This document shows positions 1-8,877 of a DNA stretch of 64,000 nucleotides, piece by piece (positions within the stretch are counted from its first letter, which is position 1; each line of letters opens with the position of its first letter). The DNA comes from an uncultured Pelagibacteraceae bacterium (GTDB lineage Bacteria; Pseudomonadota; Alphaproteobacteria; Pelagibacterales; Pelagibacteraceae). The stretch is from the NCBI GenBank assembly GCA_902566315.1, contig CACFIL010000002.1:1-64000 (forward strand). Reading direction: 5' to 3'. Both the position numbers and the translations under genes were made by a program. Under the pieces are notes generated by a model. It ran no database searches, was not told the DNA's origin, and was given only the letters and a program-made list of their open reading frames with translations.

Positions 1-1158
1 TTTGTATCCCTTGGCAGCCACTACTACATAGGAAAACTTAATTTCAATTCCTAAATTTTTGGCTTCGCTAATAATGTCTGAAGATGGTTCTTTTCTTGTG
101 TCTAAAATTAATGGGTTTACGCCATTTTTTTTGAATTCTATAGCTGTTTCATATCCACTGTCATTATTTGTAAATATTAAAGGTTTTTTTCCAACTAAAA
201 CTCCATAAACCTTCATATATTCTTTAGCAGCTGAAGATAACATTACACCTGGGGTATCATTGTTACCAAATACTAACGGTCTTTCTATTGAACCTGATGA
301 AATCAGAACTTCTTTTGCTCTTATGTACCACAAACGTTGTTTAGGTAAGTATTTTTGAGTCTTAGGTAAATGATCGCTTATTCGTTCCGACATTACCAAC
401 ATGTTATGATCATAATAACCAAATACCTGTGATCTATTTTTTACAATTACATTAGACATTGACTTTAATTCTGTAATTATTTTCTCTGACCATTCAATAC
501 CAGTTTGATTTCCAATATTTACATCACTAGTTAACAGGCTTCCCCCGTATCTTGGTTTATCTTCAGCTAAAATTACACGCGCACCATTTTTTGCTGCTGC
601 GTATGCACTTGCTAAACCTGAAGGTCCTGATCCAGTAATCAATAAATCACAATATTCATATTTGTGTTCATATCTTTCTTTATCATGCTTGATTGATGCT
701 TCTCCAAAACCTGCTGCCATTCTAATAAAAGGTTCATAAATTTTATACCAAAAGCTTGGTGGCCACATAAAAGTTTTATAATAAAACCCAGCTGGAAAAA
801 ACATTTTTAAGAAATTATTAATTGCACCAATATCAAAGTTTACACTAGGCCAACAGTTTACACTTTTAACTTCTAAACCTTCAAAAATCTCCTGTTCTGT
901 AGCTCTAATATTAGGATCTCTTTCATTATTTCTCTCTAGCTGTAAAATTGCATAAGGTTCATCAACACCAACTCCAAAAAAACCTCTGGGTCTATGATAT
1001 TTAAAACTTCTCCCAACAAGGTGCACTCCATTTGCTATTAACGCAGAAGCAATAGTATCTCCTTCATAACCAAAATATTTTTTACCATTGAATGTAAAAG
1101 AAATTTTTTTATTTCTATTTACCATTCCAATTTTATCTAATCTAAAATCTTGGGACAT
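1..1158 (-). CDS. soxA: Sarcosine oxidase alpha subunit, N-terminal 386 codons (partial)
   Basis: Large subunit of heterotetrameric sarcosine oxidase, which oxidises N-methylglycine and hands the methyl group to tetrahydrofolate as 5,10-methylene-THF. Reading minus from the ATG at 1158, the protein begins MSQDFRLDKIG and carries the family stretch GRSFKYHRPRG near residue 50. A dinucleotide-binding motif (TGSGPSGLASAYAA) follows near residue 180. The frame is still open at base 1, so the C-terminal GcvT-like folate domain (full length is usually about 1000 residues) lies outside the window. Its ATG shares one base with the soxD stop (TAATG), which implies translational coupling. The related N-methylglutamate dehydrogenase MgdC has the same architecture and cannot be excluded by sequence alone. 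Confidence 0.9.
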   Translation of the reverse strand, partial: MSQDFRLDKIGMVNRNKKISFTFNGKKYFGYEGDTIASALIANGVHLVGRSFKYHRPRGFFGVGVDEPYAILQLERNNERDPNIRATEQEIFEGLEVKSVNCWPSVNFDIGAINNFLKMFFPAGFYYKTFMWPPSFWYKIYEPFIRMAAGFGEASIKHDKERYEHKYEYCDLLITGSGPSGLASAYAAAKNGARVILAEDKPRYGGSLLTSDVNIGNQTGIEWSEKIITELKSMSNVIVKNRSQVFGYYDHNMLVMSERISDHLPKTQKYLPKQRLWYIRAKEVLISSGSIERPLVFGNNDTPGVMLSSAAKEYMKVYGVLVGKKPLIFTNNDSGYETAIEFKKNGVNPLILDTRKEPSSDIISEAKNLGIEIKFSYVVVAAKGYK

Positions 1159-1427
1159 TATTCAGTTAGTTCATCTGCTTTATAAGTTTTAAAAATTTCA
1201 TGAGTTGATGTATCTCTTTCAACTTTAATCCATTGTCTGCAGCCAGATATATGGTGCCATAACTCTAGGTGTTTTCCTCTAGGACTTTTTCTTAAATAAA
1301 CAAAATTATTCCACTCTTGGTCACTAATTTCCTTGTTAAGCTCTGGTCGTTTTACTGTTGCATCTCCGCCATAAGCAAACTCATTCTGTGATCTTAATCC
1401 ACAATGTGGACAGAATATATAGAGCAT
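1158..1427 (-). CDS. soxD: Sarcosine oxidase delta subunit
   Basis: Small zinc-binding subunit of heterotetrameric sarcosine oxidase. The 89-residue protein starts MLYIFCPHCG, giving the N-terminal CxxC pair (C6, C9). The downstream HHISGCRQW segment near residue 60 supplies the His/Cys that complete the zinc site in the family. Length is normal for SoxD (about 85-100). It starts directly after the soxB stop and ends one base into the soxA start, so B-D-A is a single transcription unit. No role beyond structural/zinc binding can be read from the sequence. Confidence 0.92.
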   Translation of the reverse strand: MLYIFCPHCGLRSQNEFAYGGDATVKRPELNKEISDQEWNNFVYLRKSPRGKHLELWHHISGCRQWIKVERDTSTHEIFKTYKADELTE

Positions 1428-2684
1428 TTAAGATATCCAAGTTTTGGTACCAAGACCCTTTTCATCAATTAAATCACCAGTATTAAATCTATTTAAACTG
1501 TAACCTGAGTTTAATTCATGAACTCTATCCTGTGCAATTGTATGTGCAAAAGTCCAACCTGAAGCAGGAGTAGCTTTAAATCCACCATAACACCAGCCAC
1601 AATTTAAGTATAAGCCATCAATATGTGTTTTATCAATAATTGGTGAACCGTCCATTGACATATCCATAATTCCTCCCCAAGTTCTAAGCATTTTCAATTT
1701 GCTTAGAAATGGAAACATTGCAATACCTTCAGTCAATACGTGTTGGAGTGTTGGTAAATTTCCTCTTTGAGAGTAACTATTGTATCCGTCCAAGTCTCCA
1801 CCCATAACCATCTCTCCTTTATCTGATTGGCTACAATAAAAGTGACCTGCACCAAATGTAACAACATGGTCAAGTAAAGGTTTAACAGGTTCTGATACAC
1901 ATGCTTGAAGAAGATGAGTTTCAATTGGTAATGTCATATTTAACATTTCTGCTAAAATATTTGTGCTACCTGCAACACACAAACCAACTTTTTTCGCTTT
2001 GATATCTCCTCTAGAAGTTCTTACACCAATTATTTTACCATTAGTAACATCAAATCCTGTAACTTCACAATTTTGAATTATGTCAACACCCATCGAGTCT
2101 GCTTGCCTTGCATATCCCCAAGCAACAGCATCGTGTCTAGCAGTCCCAGCACTTGGTTGCATCAAACCTCCAAAAATTGGAAATCGTACATTGTCAGAAA
2201 AATCTGCCATTGGAATTCTTTTTTGAACCTCTTCCCTATTTAATAAAACTGCATCAATTCCATTTAATCGCATTGAATTTCCTCTTCTTGAGTACGCATT
2301 CATTTGGGCATCTGAATGAGCAAGATTAATTATTCCTCTTGGAGAAAACATAACATTGTAATTCAATTCCTGACTCATCTTTCTCCATAGATCCATGCCA
2401 AACTCACTGAACAAAGCATTATCATCATGCATATAGTTTGATCTAATTATTGTAGTGTTTCTTCCAACATTACCTCCACCTATCCATCCTTTTTCAATGA
2501 TAGCTACATTTGTAATATTGTGCTCTTTAGCTAAGTAGTATGCAGTTGCTAAACCGTGACCTCCACCACCTATAATGATTACATCATATTCCTTTTTAGG
2601 AGTTGGGTCTTTCCAAGCTACTTCCCAGTTCTGATGATCTGAGAATGCATTTTTAATTAGACTAAAAACTGAGTATTTTTGCAT
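1428..2684 (-). CDS. soxB: Sarcosine oxidase beta subunit (FAD/FMN flavoprotein)
   Basis: Catalytic flavoprotein subunit of heterotetrameric sarcosine oxidase (DAO superfamily). At residues 35-50 there is an FAD-binding Rossmann motif, VIIIGGGGHGLATAYY. The TARHDAVAW segment places a histidine at residue 184, in the context where the family attaches FMN covalently. The 418 residues match the usual 405-420. It is first gene of the B-D-A operon and diverges from fhs across 128 bases. Pairing with a folate ligase fits the one-carbon product. A paralogous role as N-methylglutamate dehydrogenase subunit (MgdA) is possible, because this island also makes N-methylglutamate. Confidence 0.92.
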   Translation of the reverse strand: MQKYSVFSLIKNAFSDHQNWEVAWKDPTPKKEYDVIIIGGGGHGLATAYYLAKEHNITNVAIIEKGWIGGGNVGRNTTIIRSNYMHDDNALFSEFGMDLWRKMSQELNYNVMFSPRGIINLAHSDAQMNAYSRRGNSMRLNGIDAVLLNREEVQKRIPMADFSDNVRFPIFGGLMQPSAGTARHDAVAWGYARQADSMGVDIIQNCEVTGFDVTNGKIIGVRTSRGDIKAKKVGLCVAGSTNILAEMLNMTLPIETHLLQACVSEPVKPLLDHVVTFGAGHFYCSQSDKGEMVMGGDLDGYNSYSQRGNLPTLQHVLTEGIAMFPFLSKLKMLRTWGGIMDMSMDGSPIIDKTHIDGLYLNCGWCYGGFKATPASGWTFAHTIAQDRVHELNSGYSLNRFNTGDLIDEKGLGTKTWIS

Positions 2685-2812
2685 TTCTTAATTTTATCCA
2701 ATTAACCGTAAATTTTTTCTTATTTTTTATATATATATTTTTTAGATGTTTAAAATCTAATCAAAAAAGTATAGACATTTTGCACATTAAACAATTATAA
2801 ATTTTAAACTAA
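2685..2812. promoter_or_regulatory. Divergent promoter region, soxBDA / fhs
   Basis: A 128-base intergenic region between two outward-facing one-carbon genes. It is almost entirely A and T, with an alternating run TTTTTATATATATATTTTTT near 2725-2745, and has no visible Shine-Dalgarno in front of fhs. I looked for glycine or folate riboswitch-like paired, GC-containing elements and saw none. It must hold at least two promoters by position, but I cannot assign boxes with confidence. Confidence 0.5.
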
Positions 2813-4489
2813 ATGTCAAAATCAGATATCCAAATAGCTCGTGAAGCAAAAATGAAACCTATCCAAGAGATTTTGGATGGCGTGGGGGTACCTGATAAAG
2901 CTGAGGCATATAGTCCAATAAGTAGGTATATAGCTAAAATCAAACTTGAATACCTTGAAAAATTTAAAGACAAAAAAGATGGAAAATTAATATTAGTAAC
3001 TGCAATTACGCCCACACCTGCAGGAGAAGGAAAGACAACAACCTCTGTAGGATTGTCAGATGGACTAAATAAAATAGGTAAAAAATCTATTGTTTGTTTA
3101 AGAGAACCAAGTCTTGGTCCTTCTTTTGGGATGAAAGGTGGAGCTGCTGGTGGTGGTTATGCTCAAGTAGTTCCTATGGAGCAAATAAATCTTCATTTCA
3201 CTGGAGACTTTCATGCAATTACATCTGCACATAATCTTTTATCTGCATTAATAGATAACCACATATATTGGGGAAATAAACTAAATATAGATGTCAGAAG
3301 AATAGTTTGGAAAAGAGTTCTCGACATGAATGATAGAGCTTTAAGATCTATAAATATTAATCTTGGTGGTGTTGCGAATGGATTTCCAAGAGAAGATGGT
3401 TTTGATATTACTGTTGCGTCAGAAATAATGGCAATCTTTTGTTTATCAAATGATTTGCACGATCTTGAAAATAGAATTGGTAATATTACTGTTGCTTATA
3501 CCAGAGATAAAAAACCAATATATGCAAAAGATTTAAACGCGCAGGGTCCAATGACTGTATTGTTAAAAGATGCTATTAGACCAAATGTTACTCAAACCTT
3601 GGAAAACAATCCTGCTATAATTCATGGTGGACCATTTGCAAATATTGCTCATGGATGTAATTCTGTTTTAGCAACTAAGACAGCATTAAAACTCTCAGAT
3701 TATGTCGTAACAGAAGCAGGGTTTGGAGCTGACCTAGGAGCAGAAAAATTCTTAGATATTAAATGTAGAAAATCAGGATTAAAACCAAGTTGTGTTGTGA
3801 TTGTTGCAACTATTAGAGCTTTGAAAATGCATGGAGGAGTTAAAAAAGATGAATTAAAATATGAAAATGTAGATGCAGTTAAAAAAGGATTGGTTAACTT
3901 AGAAAGACATATAGAAAATATTCAAAAATTTGGTTTACCTGTAACAGTAGCTATAAACCATTTTGTTTTAGATACTGATAAAGAAATTGATGAAGTTACC
4001 CAGTTTTGTGTACAAAAGGATATTAAAGCCTCTATATCAAAGCATTGGGAGAAAGGTGGAGAAGGTGCAACTAATTTAGCAAATGATGTGGTTGTACTAT
4101 GTGAAAAAGATAGTGATTTTAAATTTTTATATGATGATAAAACTTCATTATTTAAAAAAATAGAAACAATTGCCAAGGAACTTTATAGAGCAAGCGAAGT
4201 AGTTGCAGATACTAAAATAAGAGACCAATTAAAAGCTTTTGAAGAAAGAGGTTACCAATCATTACCAATTTGTATTGCAAAAACTCAATATAGTTTTTCC
4301 ACTGACCCAAATCTAAAGGGAGCACCTTCAGGTCATGTATTACCAATAAGAGAAGTAAGACTATCATCAGGAGCAGAATTTATCGTTGTTGTATGCGGTG
4401 CAATAATGACAATGCCTGGATTACCAAAAGTGCCAGCTGCGGATTCAATTCGTATTAATAAAAAAGGTGAAACAGAGGGTCTATTTTAA
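2813..4489 (+). CDS. fhs: Formate-tetrahydrofolate ligase
   Basis: Cytoplasmic ATP-dependent ligase that joins formate to tetrahydrofolate, giving 10-formyl-THF; the reverse reaction can yield ATP during C1 oxidation. The 558 residues match the family (about 555-560). The P-loop-like [12 protein letters not shown] near residues 64-75 and the conserved [19 protein letters not shown] stretch near residue 105 are diagnostic. The start is ATG at 2813 without an SD. It faces away from sarcosine oxidase, which makes methylene-THF, so the pair forms a C1 module. Its stop codon lies inside the convergent glutamine amidotransferase gene (9-base overlap). Confidence 0.97.
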   Translation: MSKSDIQIAREAKMKPIQEILDGVGVPDKAEAYSPISRYIAKIKLEYLEKFKDKKDGKLILVTAITPTPAGEGKTTTSVGLSDGLNKIGKKSIVCLREPSLGPSFGMKGGAAGGGYAQVVPMEQINLHFTGDFHAITSAHNLLSALIDNHIYWGNKLNIDVRRIVWKRVLDMNDRALRSININLGGVANGFPREDGFDITVASEIMAIFCLSNDLHDLENRIGNITVAYTRDKKPIYAKDLNAQGPMTVLLKDAIRPNVTQTLENNPAIIHGGPFANIAHGCNSVLATKTALKLSDYVVTEAGFGADLGAEKFLDIKCRKSGLKPSCVVIVATIRALKMHGGVKKDELKYENVDAVKKGLVNLERHIENIQKFGLPVTVAINHFVLDTDKEIDEVTQFCVQKDIKASISKHWEKGGEGATNLANDVVVLCEKDSDFKFLYDDKTSLFKKIETIAKELYRASEVVADTKIRDQLKAFEERGYQSLPICIAKTQYSFSTDPNLKGAPSGHVLPIREVRLSSGAEFIVVVCGAIMTMPGLPKVPAADSIRINKKGETEGLF

Positions 4490-5269
4490 AAGATAATTAA
4501 GCCAGTTTTCAAGTTCACGCATTCTAAGATCTTTATTTGTAATCTTATTTTCTTCCGCAATCATTCTTACATGATTATTTATCTCTTGCTCATCAACAAA
4601 AGCATTATTGTTTAAAAGACGTTCTTTTCTAAAATGTATAAGGCTTATCATTTTATCGTAAGTTATTTCAGGATGATATTGAATACCCCATATATCACTT
4701 ACTGCAGACTGAAAATTTACTCCCATAACTTTATTTATAGGATTTGAGGCTAGCAATTTTGAATTTTTTGGCAATTTTGTAACTTCATCAAAATTAAAAG
4801 CGGGTGTATTAAAAATTTTACCTTTATTTTTATATATTGGATGTTGCAATCCATCATTATTTATTTCAATATTAAGCGCTATGCCTCTGTGAGATCCGTT
4901 TGTGCATCTTTTTACTTGCCCTCCTGCTACTGTAACTGCAACTTGGAGTCCCCAGCAAATAGCTAATATTTTTTTAATTTTTTTTTGACACTCTCTCATA
5001 AATTCGATCTGTCTTCTTATTTCAATGGTGTCATTATAAATATTTAGACTACTTCCTCCCCATATAAGTCCATGATATTTATCGAGATCTGTTACTTTGT
5101 CAGATATATTTTTATCGGATGAGGGATTTACAACATCTATTTCAATTTTATCAGTAAAATAGGCAATGCTATCTTTTAGACTTTCTGTATGTGTTTTAAT
5201 CCCACCATCAGTAAAACTCTGATTCTCTTCTCTTAAATTTCCCTCAACTATTAATATTTTTTTCATCAA
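4481..5269 (-). CDS. Class I glutamine amidotransferase-like hydrolase
   Basis: Stand-alone class I (triad) glutamine amidotransferase domain, 262 residues, of the type annotated as GMP synthase-like amidotransferase. The triad is visible: Cys105 in AICWGLQ, and His199/Glu201 in QYHPE. An oxyanion-type GG at residues 71-72 precedes it. No synthetase domain follows, so it is not GuaA. Such proteins act as free amidases, for example on gamma-glutamyl compounds, or serve an unlinked partner. It is the last gene of the minus-strand sugar/alcohol block: its start overlaps the alcohol dehydrogenase stop by 4 bases (ATGA). The true substrate is unknown. Confidence 0.8.
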   Translation of the reverse strand: MMKKILIVEGNLREENQSFTDGGIKTHTESLKDSIAYFTDKIEIDVVNPSSDKNISDKVTDLDKYHGLIWGGSSLNIYNDTIEIRRQIEFMRECQKKIKKILAICWGLQVAVTVAGGQVKRCTNGSHRGIALNIEINNDGLQHPIYKNKGKIFNTPAFNFDEVTKLPKNSKLLASNPINKVMGVNFQSAVSDIWGIQYHPEITYDKMISLIHFRKERLLNNNAFVDEQEINNHVRMIAEENKITNKDLRMRELENWLNYLLK

Positions 5270-6423
5270 AATAATTTACCTGAAATACTATGCTCATACA
5301 TAACTTTCATATCATTTTTAGTCAATTTTTTTGGATTTGAAGATGTTGATGGATCATCAAGAGCCATCTTCGACAAATCATCTAAGTTCATTTTATTTGT
5401 TTCTATTACATCTGACAGTTTATGTGGAATATTTAATTCTTTTCGTAACTCTAGTATCCATTCAAGAAAAGCATCAAAACTTTTACTTAAGTTAAGGTAA
5501 TCACAAATAGAAATAATTCTTTCCTCAATATCTTCTTTATTAAAACTTAAAACATATGGCATAAATATTGCATTAGACAACCCGTGATGAAGATTAAATT
5601 GTGCATTAAGTGGATGACTTAGTGAATGAATAGCACCTAAGCCTTTTTGAAATGCAGTAGATCCCATACTTGCTGCAGCTAACAAATCAGATCTGGCATC
5701 TAAATCACTTCCATTCTTTACAGCTTTTAAAAGAGATTTTTTTATCAACCTCATACCCTCAATCGCTATTCCATCAGCCATTGGGTGGAAACCAGGAGCA
5801 CAAAATGCCTCTAAATTGTGTGCTAATGCGTCCATTCCTGTAGCTCCTGTTAAACGGGGAGAAAGTTCTTTAGTAAGAACTGGGTCTAATATGACAATAG
5901 ATGGTAAAAATTTTGGGTGGAAAATTATTTTTTTTATTCCAGTTTTGGAATTTATTATTGCTGATGCTCTGCCAGTTTCTGAACCAGTTCCAGCAGTTGT
6001 TGGAATTGCAATTATTTGACAGATATTTTTTTCATCCGCCCTTTTCCAATAATCACCAATATCCTCAAAATCCCAAATTGGTCTTGATTGTCCAGACATA
6101 AAAGCTATGGCTTTGCCGACGTCTAATGCACTTCCGCCTCCAATAGCTACTACACTATCGCAACTATTTTGTTTGAAAACATCAACACCTTCATCGACAT
6201 TCTCTCCTGTTGGGTTTCCTGAGAAATTAGAAAAAGTAGATAATTTAAATTTCTTTTCTAAATCATTTACTAAATCTTTTATAAATTCTAAATTGATTAA
6301 GTCTTTATCTGTTACTAATAATGGTTTTAAGGTTTTAATTTCAACACAAGCCTTTTCTAGATCCTTAGCTCTATCTTTGCCTACCCAAACGGTTGTGGGG
6401 TAATTCCAATTGTAATTAGTCAT
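5266..6423 (-). CDS. Iron-containing alcohol dehydrogenase
   Basis: Group III metal-dependent, NAD(P)-linked alcohol dehydrogenase (385 residues, family about 380-390). It has the nucleotide-binding GGGSALDVGKAIA near residues 95-107 and TTAGTGSET near 142-150. The four metal ligands expected from the family are seen as Asp198, His202, His266 and His280. It overlaps the upstream glycoside hydrolase by 8 bases and the downstream amidotransferase by 4, so the three are co-translated. Substrates of this family include glycerol, 1,3-propanediol, lactaldehyde and 4-hydroxybutyrate. Context (hydrolase of a glycosyl-glycerol or glycerate type) makes a small polyol or its aldehyde plausible, but this is inference. 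Confidence 0.88.
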   Translation of the reverse strand: MTNYNWNYPTTVWVGKDRAKDLEKACVEIKTLKPLLVTDKDLINLEFIKDLVNDLEKKFKLSTFSNFSGNPTGENVDEGVDVFKQNSCDSVVAIGGGSALDVGKAIAFMSGQSRPIWDFEDIGDYWKRADEKNICQIIAIPTTAGTGSETGRASAIINSKTGIKKIIFHPKFLPSIVILDPVLTKELSPRLTGATGMDALAHNLEAFCAPGFHPMADGIAIEGMRLIKKSLLKAVKNGSDLDARSDLLAAASMGSTAFQKGLGAIHSLSHPLNAQFNLHHGLSNAIFMPYVLSFNKEDIEERIISICDYLNLSKSFDAFLEWILELRKELNIPHKLSDVIETNKMNLDDLSKMALDDPSTSSNPKKLTKNDMKVMYEHSISGKLF

Positions 6424-7684
6424 TTTTATTTTCTAGTATTAAGTCTAAAAATAATGCGGCAGTCCAAGAAAAATTTGTAGCACCAAAACCTTTACCGGTT
6501 TTGCAACTAAAGTATTCATTAAACCCTTTTTGCTTTACTAAATTAATAGTTTTTCTTTTTATTTGTTTAGCAAATTTAATATTCTTATTTTTTAAGCCTT
6601 GATATATTATCCAATTACAATTAATCCAGACTGGACCTCTCCAATATCTTTTCTCTTCAAATTTTTGGTGATTTGATTTTACACTTGATAATAAATATTT
6701 TTCTTTAGAACTGTGTTTTTTTAAGTTTTTAATAATTTTGTTATTTAATACTTTATCTTTTAAATCTGCAAATAAAATAAAATAATGAGTTATTGATGGA
6801 ATGTTTATTTTTTTTTTATTTTTTAAATCGACGTTGAAAAATGTATTTTTTTTCTGATTATATAATTTTACAATTTTATTTTCAGATTTTAATATATAAG
6901 ATTCTAATTCAGTACTTTGTAAATTGAATATATTTAATAATTTAAGCAGATCTTTATTTGCTCGTAAAAATATAGAGTTAAAACCAACATCAACTACATT
7001 GAATAACGACGCTTTATAAAGCTTTTTTGGATTATAATTATTTTTTCTCAAATGATTTTTGATAGTTACGTATCTATCATAATCAATATCTAATGGCCTA
7101 TATTCAGGATTAATAACTTTGTTATCTCCCCTTTTGTATTTTAAGTTTTTTGGGACTTTTACTTTACTCATAGGTTTATCCCACAATGGTGAATTATCGT
7201 AGCCACTTTCCCAAGGGTGCAAAATTGACACCAATCCTGTATTATTTGGGTCTCTAAATTTAATTAACCATTTGTGGTATTTTAATATTCCCTTAGCTAT
7301 TTTTTTAAATTCAGCTTTGTCTTTATTATTAATTTTTTTTTTATCCAAAATTAGTTTTAAAATTATTGCAAGAATTGGTGGTTGGGTAATGCCAGATGAG
7401 TGTATTTTATTTCCACAAGCCCATACAGAATGGTTTGGATAATAGTTGGTATTTAAATCGTGAAACAAAATATGAGGTATCATTCCATCTTTCCATTGAC
7501 CTCTTATTAATGTCTTTATTTCATCCAGAGCATATTTGATTTTAAAATGCGAATATCCTAGAGCAATGAAACCTGAATCCCAATTCCATTGAGCTGGGTA
7601 CAATTTGTTATTGGTTGGTAATGTATAGCCTTTTTTTTTATTGCCTAATAAAACTTTCTTGGCTGATTTAACAAAGTCTTCCAT
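6416..7684 (-). CDS. GH63-type glycoside hydrolase, glucosylglycerate/mannosylglycerate hydrolase-like
   Basis: Predicted cytoplasmic (alpha/alpha)6-barrel hydrolase of 422 residues with no signal peptide. QWNWDSGF at residues 32-39, GMIPHILFH at 67-75 and ESGYDNSP at 159-166 match the GH63 branch that includes bacterial mannosylglycerate and glucosylglycerate hydrolases (about 425-445 residues). Asp163 in the DNSP motif fits the general acid, and Glu390 in NEYF is a plausible base. It starts one base into the MalG-like permease stop (TAATG), so it very likely acts on what that transporter imports. Candidates are glucosylglycerate or glucosylglycerol, compatible solutes of marine picocyanobacteria; trehalose-like sugars are alternatives. 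Substrate assignment is inference. Confidence 0.75.
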   Translation of the reverse strand: MEDFVKSAKKVLLGNKKKGYTLPTNNKLYPAQWNWDSGFIALGYSHFKIKYALDEIKTLIRGQWKDGMIPHILFHDLNTNYYPNHSVWACGNKIHSSGITQPPILAIILKLILDKKKINNKDKAEFKKIAKGILKYHKWLIKFRDPNNTGLVSILHPWESGYDNSPLWDKPMSKVKVPKNLKYKRGDNKVINPEYRPLDIDYDRYVTIKNHLRKNNYNPKKLYKASLFNVVDVGFNSIFLRANKDLLKLLNIFNLQSTELESYILKSENKIVKLYNQKKNTFFNVDLKNKKKINIPSITHYFILFADLKDKVLNNKIIKNLKKHSSKEKYLLSSVKSNHQKFEEKRYWRGPVWINCNWIIYQGLKNKNIKFAKQIKRKTINLVKQKGFNEYFSCKTGKGFGATNFSWTAALFLDLILENKND

Positions 7685-8877
7685 TAACCCTTTACACTTC
7701 CTGCAGTAAGACCGCTAACTAAATATTTTTCAAAGTATACAAAAATTAATAATACTGGTATTGTTACAACTACCGATCCAGCCATTAGATATTGTCTTGG
7801 TGTTTCGGCATCACCACTAAGATATTGTATTGCCCTTGATAAGGTAAATGAATTTGGATTATCCAAGAACATCAAAGAAAATAAAAACTCATTCCATGCG
7901 ATCATAAAGACGTATAAAGCAACTGAAGAGATCGCCGGTATGCTTAATGGTAAAATTATTTTTATAATTATGCCAAACCAATTTAATTTGTCCATGATTG
8001 CTGCTTCCTCTAGTTCTTTAGGAATACTTCTAAAATAACCTTGTAACATGTAAATTGCAACTGGCAAAGTAGTTGCTGTATAAACAATTAATAAACCACC
8101 TACCGAGTTTCTTAAACCTAGTTGACTAAAAACAGTGTACAAAGGAATAACTAATACAATAGCAGGAAACATATAAATAATTAAAATTGAAGTCGACAAA
8201 AAGTTTTTTCCAAAAAAGTTTAACCTTGCTACAGCATAAGCAGCTGGTATTGCAAATAGTAAAGTAACTATCACTGTCCCAACTGAAACAAATGTACTTA
8301 TTAGTATGTATCTGCCAAATTTATAAGTATCAAATATCACAAAGTATGACTTAAATAATTCCTTAAAGTCTTGCTTAAAATTAATACTAAAATCTAAAGG
8401 ATTAATTAGTAAAGCAGCTTGAGTTTTAAAGCTTGTTATCAACATCATATAAAATGGAAATAAAATGACAAATGAGAATAAAACAATTCCAAAAAGAGTT
8501 AAAAAATCGAAAACTACTATTTGTGATGAATGCTCAGAAGCTAAAAATTTTTGACTGTATTTATTAGTTTTTAATGAGAACAATATCAATATTGCAAATA
8601 TTCCAATATTATACCAAATGGGCATTATCTGAACTAAATATCCATCTACAAAGGTAAATATAAAGGCAAAAAGAGTTGATTTTATTAAATAATTTAACTT
8701 TTCACCTACAATTAAATTTAAAAGACTAATAGCGATACCTAAAGTAATAATTATTACAAAATTAAAATTTTTTAACTCAACTCCTTGCAAAGTTACTAAA
8801 ATTTTCCAAATAGAGACCAACGAAAACAAAAACATAGAGGATATTAATGCGTAGTATATTAAACTTTTAGCTTTCAT
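7684..8877 (-). CDS. MalG-like sugar ABC transporter permease with N-terminal membrane extension
   Basis: Inner-membrane permease of a carbohydrate (CUT1-type) ABC importer. The C-terminal ~275 residues form a normal MalG-like domain with the ATPase-contact EAA loop (EELEEAAIMDKLNWFGIIIK). At 397 residues it is over 100 longer than typical MalG proteins. The extra N terminus (about residues 1-125) is hydrophobic and looks like three or four added membrane segments. The start overlaps the MalF-like gene by 11 bases, and the end shares one base with the hydrolase start. No ATPase gene lies in this operon. Confidence 0.88.
   Translation of the reverse strand: MKAKSLIYYALISSMFLFSLVSIWKILVTLQGVELKNFNFVIIITLGIAISLLNLIVGEKLNYLIKSTLFAFIFTFVDGYLVQIMPIWYNIGIFAILILFSLKTNKYSQKFLASEHSSQIVVFDFLTLFGIVLFSFVILFPFYMMLITSFKTQAALLINPLDFSINFKQDFKELFKSYFVIFDTYKFGRYILISTFVSVGTVIVTLLFAIPAAYAVARLNFFGKNFLSTSILIIYMFPAIVLVIPLYTVFSQLGLRNSVGGLLIVYTATTLPVAIYMLQGYFRSIPKELEEAAIMDKLNWFGIIIKIILPLSIPAISSVALYVFMIAWNEFLFSLMFLDNPNSFTLSRAIQYLSGDAETPRQYLMAGSVVVTIPVLLIFVYFEKYLVSGLTAGSVKG

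Noticed and set aside
2725-2745. Alternating TA run in the sox/fhs gap as a replication or regulatory element
   Set aside because: Simple AT alternation is expected in DNA of this composition and has no conserved flanking motif.
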